64,000 nucleotides of DNA from NCBI RefSeq assembly GCF_018734325.1, contig NZ_CP073754.1, forward strand, positions 3,534,001-3,598,000, written 5' to 3'. This document shows, piece by piece, positions 59,288 to 64,000 of the stretch (position 1 is the first letter of the stretch; each line of letters starts with the position of its first letter). The stretch comes from Methylomonas paludis (GTDB taxonomy: Bacteria; Pseudomonadota; Gammaproteobacteria; Methylococcales; Methylomonadaceae). A program made the translations under genes and the position numbers. Under the pieces are notes generated by a model. That model saw nothing but the letters and a program-made list of their open reading frames with translations. It did not search any database and had not been told where the DNA came from.

Positions 59288-61159
59288 TCAGGATAGCGCA
59301 ACATATTTGTGAGCTAAGCCATTGAGAAATTGGCGAATAAACGTAGGGCATTTTCGCCATAAATGGCGTAATAACCGGTAGAACCTAGAACGTTTTAAGC
59401 CGTGATCAACCGAATTGGTGATCTGGAATTTTTTAGTAACTTCTTCATACCAGAACGTTTTTCTTAAAAAATACCAGTAGGCAAATCCTAATGGGGCATT
59501 GCTGTTGTTCCAGGGCTTGGCTTCAAAGCCGGCAAAATGAATAATTTTAGGTTCGGCCAAATCCTCTTTTACTTTACAGGCCCATTCCTTATTAAGTCCA
59601 CCTATGATGCTCGCCGAAACATTGACGCAATTCCAGGCTGTATCAATAAATTTGACTTGACCCTGCAAATGGATATTCAAAATATCCTGATCAAGAAACC
59701 AGTAGGTGCGTTCACTTAAGTTGCGACAGGCTATTTCTTCAATATCCAAAGATCTTAACTTATCAAGATCAAACACGATAACACCTGCCTGGAAATAATT
59801 ATCAAACTCAGTGTCTAGATCTAGATAGTGTTTAAGATAGAGACCTGCCGGTTGTCCGCCAGCTTCTTTTAAGGCTACGGTGCCGTATGAAACAAAACTC
59901 TTCATTATTAAATCGGGAGCGGCGGCAATTATTTTTCCATCCAAGGAATAATCCCATAATTCGTCAAGTTTGCCAAGTACAATAGTATCGCAGTCTATAT
60001 AGATAACTTTTTTATGGTTATTTAATAACCGGCCTAGACTTAAGCGGTAAAAGGTGGCATTTGAAAAATGCATATGGACGGCTATATCTTTATGCAAGTT
60101 ACGGCAGTCTATAAAATTCAACTTGCCCGGCGTTTGCCGGTTTAACTCAAATTGGTGTGTTAATAAGGATTTATTAAGCGGGGTAATACCGCCATCGAGC
60201 ACATTCAAGTCTAAAAAACGTGTGTTGTCAATTGATGATTTAATTGATTCTATTAAGGCGGCAAGATGAGGGACAAAATTATTATCACTGGCAATAACGA
60301 CGGAAATAGAGTTTTCAGGTGGAGCGCTTGGGGAAGTAATATAGTTTTCTTCAGTAACGGTATTTTTAATAAAAATACGGTCTAATTCCAGAAAATTGAA
60401 TTCAGGTCGTAACGAAACTTTTTTAATAAATACATTGAATAATCGCTCAGACAAATAACCCAATACTCGTTTTGCCGGTATGGAGTAATTGGTCATATCC
60501 AGTCGGCGTTCAACTTCAAACAGAATATTAAAGAGCCATTCGCAGTACTCTGAGAATAAGTCTCTTTTCAGGATAAATATATTGGTGAAGTATCCTTCAT
60601 GATCATTCAAAACATCATTTAAATAATCAACATCGTCGGGATATAACTCGCTAACGACCTGAATGGTAAGATCAAGATCTTTAGCGTAATGATGATCAGC
60701 ACGCAGATAATGGTCTTTAATTGAGCGAAATCCGGCATTTTTGACAGACCATTTTTTAGGTAGAATGGCTTGTAAATTGGGGTTTTTATTTAATAGATCA
60801 TTTATTGTCTCTGCATTAAGACCAAGTTTCTGCAATGCGCTATTATTCAGCAAATCAAAGTTTATACAGCCGGTAGCATCAATAGGGTAGTGGTGTTTGC
60901 CAAAATTTAGAAACCGCCGATAGTGCATCAAACCCAGCCAATCAGCCTGCTGGTCGTTTTTCCATATCCAATACAGTGCGGTTAATTCACAATACTGTTT
61001 ATTGCGATTGGAAATATTATCCCCGCTATCATCGCCTGGCAAATTAAGAGCGTGGGATGATATTTGTTTGCCAACATGAATAGGACGAAACACTGTGTCG
61101 GAAAATGATTCTGCTGGCTGGTGATGGCAGACGTAAATATGCGATGTGGGGGTTACCAT
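59288..61159 (-). CDS. DUF4422-GT8 two-domain glycosyltransferase
   Basis: The 623-residue protein joins two glycosyltransferase-like domains. The N-terminal DUF4422 part carries CELTALYWIWKNDQQADWLG and LMHYRRFLNFGKHHYPI. The GT8 part starts near residue 277 with ISVVIASDNNFVPHLAALIE and contains KVIYIDCDTIVLGKLDELWD with the DxD motif near residue 389, then QDILNIHLQGQVKFIDTAWN. It probably adds two sugars in sequence. It lies between the ABC exporter genes and glf. Confidence 0.88.
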   Translation of the reverse strand: MVTPTSHIYVCHHQPAESFSDTVFRPIHVGKQISSHALNLPGDDSGDNISNRNKQYCELTALYWIWKNDQQADWLGLMHYRRFLNFGKHHYPIDATGCINFDLLNNSALQKLGLNAETINDLLNKNPNLQAILPKKWSVKNAGFRSIKDHYLRADHHYAKDLDLTIQVVSELYPDDVDYLNDVLNDHEGYFTNIFILKRDLFSEYCEWLFNILFEVERRLDMTNYSIPAKRVLGYLSERLFNVFIKKVSLRPEFNFLELDRIFIKNTVTEENYITSPSAPPENSISVVIASDNNFVPHLAALIESIKSSIDNTRFLDLNVLDGGITPLNKSLLTHQFELNRQTPGKLNFIDCRNLHKDIAVHMHFSNATFYRLSLGRLLNNHKKVIYIDCDTIVLGKLDELWDYSLDGKIIAAAPDLIMKSFVSYGTVALKEAGGQPAGLYLKHYLDLDTEFDNYFQAGVIVFDLDKLRSLDIEEIACRNLSERTYWFLDQDILNIHLQGQVKFIDTAWNCVNVSASIIGGLNKEWACKVKEDLAEPKIIHFAGFEAKPWNNSNAPLGFAYWYFLRKTFWYEEVTKKFQITNSVDHGLKRSRFYRLLRHLWRKCPTFIRQFLNGLAHKYVALS

Positions 61160-61219
61160 TTTTCGGTTCCAATCAAGTCTTCTGGTAATGTGAGTTCAAC
61201 ATGAGTGCCTGCCTGTTAG

Positions 61220-61951
61220 CTAAGTTTCGGCAAATGTTTCATAAGGGATTTCTTCCAGTTCACCGTGGGCTAAGCGAAATATACGATTGCAATAGGTTTT
61301 TATTAATTGCGGATTATGTGAAGCAAAAACAAAAATTTGTGCGGATGAAATCAGTTTTTTGATTCTGACCAGGCTTTTTTCCTGAAAGCCGGCATCACCG
61401 GTTGAGAACATTTCATCAATCAGCAGAATATCGGGCGTAATGGATGTTGCTACGGCAAACATCAGCCGCATGGTCATGCCAGATGAGTAAGTCCGTACCG
61501 GAAGTTGCAGAAAATCGCCCAATTCAGTGAATTCCTCAATATCGGGAGTCAGCGCTTTGGCTTGCGCATAGTCCAGTCCCATCATCATGCCCAAATTGAT
61601 GATGTTGTCATAGCCGGAAAGCTCCGGTTCCAGACCGGCACCAATTTCAAAGACAGTCGCAATACTGCCGTTGCGAGTAACTTTTCCGGTTTCCGGTTGA
61701 TAAATATTGGCCATGGTGCGCAGCAAGGTGCTTTTTCCTGCCCCGTTATGACCGATCAAACCCACGGCATCACCATTTTTTAAGTTGAAACTGACGTTTT
61801 TCAAGGCAGTGACGACCGTAGTTTTTCCGGCGTCACTTTCAATGGTGCCGCCTGTGGCAATCCGCACCAATTGTCTGCGCAAGGACATGCCGTGGCTGTT
61901 GTAGACGGGATAGCGCAGCGTTACATTCTGAAAATTTATTTCTGCCATCAT
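61220..61951 (-). CDS. polysaccharide ABC exporter ATP-binding protein (Wzt type)
   Basis: This is the ATPase of an ABC-2-type exporter for O-antigen or capsule. The 243-residue protein has Walker A GLIGHNGAGKSTLLRTMANI near residue 60, the signature YSSGMTMRLMFAVATS near residue 154 and Walker B DILLIDEMFSTGD. It lacks the C-terminal carbohydrate-binding domain of the long Wzt proteins, so chain-end recognition is not expected within this subunit. It starts directly at the stop of the permease gene. Confidence 0.93.
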   Translation of the reverse strand: MMAEINFQNVTLRYPVYNSHGMSLRRQLVRIATGGTIESDAGKTTVVTALKNVSFNLKNGDAVGLIGHNGAGKSTLLRTMANIYQPETGKVTRNGSIATVFEIGAGLEPELSGYDNIINLGMMMGLDYAQAKALTPDIEEFTELGDFLQLPVRTYSSGMTMRLMFAVATSITPDILLIDEMFSTGDAGFQEKSLVRIKKLISSAQIFVFASHNPQLIKTYCNRIFRLAHGELEEIPYETFAET

Positions 61952-62698
61952 TCACACCCAGAAAGCAATGCGCTTGCCGCACAAACGCTGGAAGATTAAA
62001 GTCATAATCGTACCTGCAAGCAAGATGCCGAGCATAACCACATAGTTTTTGGTATCGGGAATATGGCCAAGAAATGGCGAACGCACCACTTCAATAAAAT
62101 AGCTGAAGGGATTGAGCCAGATAATTTCCATATTAACCGGTAAACGATCGGGTCTGAAAATAACCGGGCTGATAAAAAAAAGTAGTGGTAGCAGGGCGTT
62201 GATCAGGTATTCCACATCACGAAAACGAGCGCCCAGCATACCCAGGAAATACATTATCCAAAACAGGTTAAAGATAACCAGCAGCAGACCAGGCAATGCC
62301 AACCAGGTAATGGATTGCACGGGAAAATCGAAATACCAGACCACACCCAGCACAATCACCAGATTGTGCAGCAGATTGATAATTTGTCTGGCTAATGCTC
62401 GTATCACAAAAAACCAGGCGGGTATGGCAACATTGCGTATCATGCCGGCCTGACGGATGAAGATCGTCGGCCCATCGCCTATGGCGCCGGCCACCAATTG
62501 CCAGATGATCATGCCTATGGTCAACGAAGGCACGAAGCTGCGCATTTCTTCTTTAAGTAAAGTAGCCCAGACGATACTTAGGCCGAGCACCCCTACCAGA
62601 TTGCCAAGAGTTAGCCATAAAGGGCCAAGGATGCTCTTTTTATATCTTGCGCGGGTGTCTGTCCAGGCCAGATAAAAAGCATTTTTTAGGAGTATCAA
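61952..62698 (-). CDS. polysaccharide ABC exporter permease (Wzm type)
   Basis: This is the membrane subunit of the exporter. The 248 residues include the typical amphipathic start FYLAWTDTRARYKKSILGPL, about six hydrophobic helices, and LPLLFFISPVIFRPDRLPVN followed by the NPFSYFIEVVRSPFLG block near residue 196. The only start at the expected place is TTG at 62698. The N-terminus is slightly short for the family. A MITE-like repeat lies less than 100 bp upstream, so the original start may have been altered. Confidence 0.9.
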   Translation of the reverse strand: MILLKNAFYLAWTDTRARYKKSILGPLWLTLGNLVGVLGLSIVWATLLKEEMRSFVPSLTIGMIIWQLVAGAIGDGPTIFIRQAGMIRNVAIPAWFFVIRALARQIINLLHNLVIVLGVVWYFDFPVQSITWLALPGLLLVIFNLFWIMYFLGMLGARFRDVEYLINALLPLLFFISPVIFRPDRLPVNMEIIWLNPFSYFIEVVRSPFLGHIPDTKNYVVMLGILLAGTIMTLIFQRLCGKRIAFWV

Positions 62699-63160
62699 GT
62701 TTGCTAACCTTTTGAATGACTATATTATTGCGAATTCGGGTTTGGCTGCGCTTGGCGTGACTTCGATCAGAAAGCCAATCCTGGTATGTACCAATCTTAT
62801 TTTGATGAATAGGGCCTAGGATGCGCTGAACGCAGTGATGCGCCTCCAGAGTCGGCACATCCCGTTTTGGCGCATCCGTCAAAGTAATATTGGTCAACCA
62901 CTAGTATGTCTGATGGGTTCAATTTCAGAGGAGACGTACCTGCTTGCCTTAAGAATAGGGCAATATAGATCACAATCCGCAGCCCAAAACGTCTAGATAT
63001 TCGTTGTAAATCCCACGCTTGAATCAGAACACTGCTATCACCGCAGCACAGTAAACATTAATTTATTACATGTTGTCAGGGGGTGGAAATGCCAAAATTT
63101 GGACGGCTAAGAATATCAGGTAATGAAGAAAATGTGTAGATTGCCTTACTGGAATCGCCG
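62699..63160. other. intergenic region with MITE copy and no gene
   Basis: This gap between the GT4 and exporter genes contains the MITE-like element (62790-62903). The remaining part shows no supported gene. It probably carries the promoter for the exporter-glf part of the locus, which I could not place. Confidence 0.45.
62790..62903. repeat. MITE-like element, copy 2
   Basis: The ends ACCAATCTTATTTTGA and TCAAAGTAATATTGGT with the outer CAACCACTA are identical to the element at 47084-47212. The core palindrome GGATGCGC (62819-62826) with GCGCATCC (62870-62877) is clearer here. It is about 15 bp shorter than copy 1 because the core differs. Confidence 0.78.
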
Positions 63161-64000
63161 TCAAGTCGGCGTATTATGGATGTTATTTTGCTTGGAATGA
63201 CGGCGGGCGCTAAAGTTGGCTATGCCGTTGGCGAAATTTTCGGCCATTTTTTCAATGCTGTATGCTTCGCTGCTGAGCAAGGCATTGTGCTGTAGTAAAG
63301 TCAGTTTTTCCGGTGTGCTAAATGTGCTTACTACTAATTCGACATAGGCTTGTTGGTCAAACTCACATATCAAGCCGTTAAAGTCATGCTGCAAATAATC
63401 GATTTCGGGACTATGCTGGTTTTGCTTGGTGGTCAATAGCGGCAGACCTGCACAAAAGGCATCGAGGATGACTAAGCCTACCATGCCGGGATTTAATAAC
63501 ATTTCGGCGCATTTAAAAGCCAGACTCTTGGTTTTATTATTCAGCCAGCCGATAGGAATGATGAAATCATCGTGGCTGGCGTAGTTTGCTAAAGTGGTGC
63601 TTTCTTCACCGGTTCCGCCCACCAGTAACACAAATTTTGGCAATTTTTCTTTGATAGATTCGGCAGAGTTAAGTAAAAAATCGATTTTTTTATATTGATG
63701 TAAGCTACCGCAGAACAAGGCGATTTGGGCATCCTCGGCTATATTATATTGTTGTTTGAATGCCTGGATTTCAGCAGTACTGGTGTTTTGTAATGCTTGT
63801 TTAAACTCTAAGGTATCAATGCTGTTATTTAATACAGTGATATGATTTTTATTAAAATCAAGAGCCTGTAAATAATCAGCAACGCTTTGAGTGTAAGCAA
63901 ACCACCAATCGGTTTGTTTGGCCAATTTCTTTTTAAAAAATTCGTTAATGGAGTGGGGAGTGGCTTGACGGTTAAGGCCATGCCCCCAAAAGGCATACGG
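63161..64000 (-). CDS. glycosyltransferase family 4, 5' end outside the window
   Basis: The frame is open to the window end and reads PYAFWGHGLNRQATPHSINE at its upstream side, so the true start lies beyond 64000 and the TTG at 63925 is not the start. Visible GT4 features are TDWWFAYTQSVADYLQALDF, IALFCGSLHQYKKIDFLLNS, LLVGGTGEESTTLANYA, and a modified E/D-x7 region MVGLVILDAFCAGLPLLTTK. At least 279 residues are present. It is the first gene seen in the right-hand polysaccharide locus. Confidence 0.87.
   Translation of the reverse strand, partial: PYAFWGHGLNRQATPHSINEFFKKKLAKQTDWWFAYTQSVADYLQALDFNKNHITVLNNSIDTLEFKQALQNTSTAEIQAFKQQYNIAEDAQIALFCGSLHQYKKIDFLLNSAESIKEKLPKFVLLVGGTGEESTTLANYASHDDFIIPIGWLNNKTKSLAFKCAEMLLNPGMVGLVILDAFCAGLPLLTTKQNQHSPEIDYLQHDFNGLICEFDQQAYVELVVSTFSTPEKLTLLQHNALLSSEAYSIEKMAENFANGIANFSARRHSKQNNIHNTPT

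Overview
The window looks like the replication-origin neighbourhood of a gammaproteobacterial chromosome with moderate GC content. The evidence is the dnaN-recF-gyrB cluster, two ParB-type parS palindromes, a complete F-type ATP synthase operon followed by glmU-glmS, and the plsC/glyS/glyQ group that lies close to gyrB in Pseudomonas-like genomes. Protein style and the many short intergenic repeats remind me of Methylococcales (type I methanotrophs). No methane-oxidation gene lies in the window, so that placement is an inference.

Layout. 1-6.4 kb (+): dTDP-rhamnose operon rfbBDAC, then an AT-richer glycosyltransferase and a Wzx-type flippase carrying an apparent 45-residue in-frame insertion. 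6.4-11 kb (-): small membrane protein, rmuC, hemL, a lipoprotein and gmk. 11.3-22.3 kb (+): atpIBEFHAGDC with a good promoter and terminator, then glmU, glmS and a methylenetetrahydrofolate-reductase-like gene. 22.5-28.6 kb (+): a CzcCBA-type heavy-metal RND efflux operon ending in a PII-like gene. 28.6-29.1 kb: a gutted hsdR remnant. 29.4-34.7 kb (-): trpC, a glutaredoxin-like gene, a YqhA-type membrane protein and metH. 34.7-39.4 kb: small membrane proteins, an HTTM-DCC fusion protein, two twin micro-lipoprotein units and plsC. 39.5-44.2 kb: glyS, glyQ (-) and yajQ, thpR and a MIF-like gene (+).

44.2-50 kb: an AT-rich, DnaA-box-bearing region made of two diverged copies of a unit of about 215 bp, then dnaN, recF and gyrB. 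dnaA is not next to dnaN. Two parS sites bracket a MITE-like repeat between recF and gyrB. 50-51.7 kb is a graveyard of toxin-antitoxin genes (ParE, HigB, HicB, Phd and ParE fragments around one intact HigA-like gene). 51.7-52.7 kb (-) encodes an unknown secreted protein, followed by 1.4 kb of AT-rich DNA in which I see no gene.

54.1-64 kb (-): a second polysaccharide locus. Read in transcription order it holds a GT4 gene cut by the window end, an ABC exporter (Wzm/Wzt), a DUF4422-GT8 fusion, UDP-galactopyranose mutase, a GT2 gene coupled to it, two more GT2 genes and a GT4 gene. It probably builds and exports a galactofuranose-containing glycan. The origin region is thus flanked by two surface-polysaccharide loci with different export logic, Wzx-type on the left and ABC-type on the right.

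The strongest unusual signals are the duplicated origin-like unit without dnaA, the parS pair with one site inside recF, the insertion in the flippase, the toxin-antitoxin graveyard, and the twin micro-lipoprotein units with matching promoter, leader and terminator.
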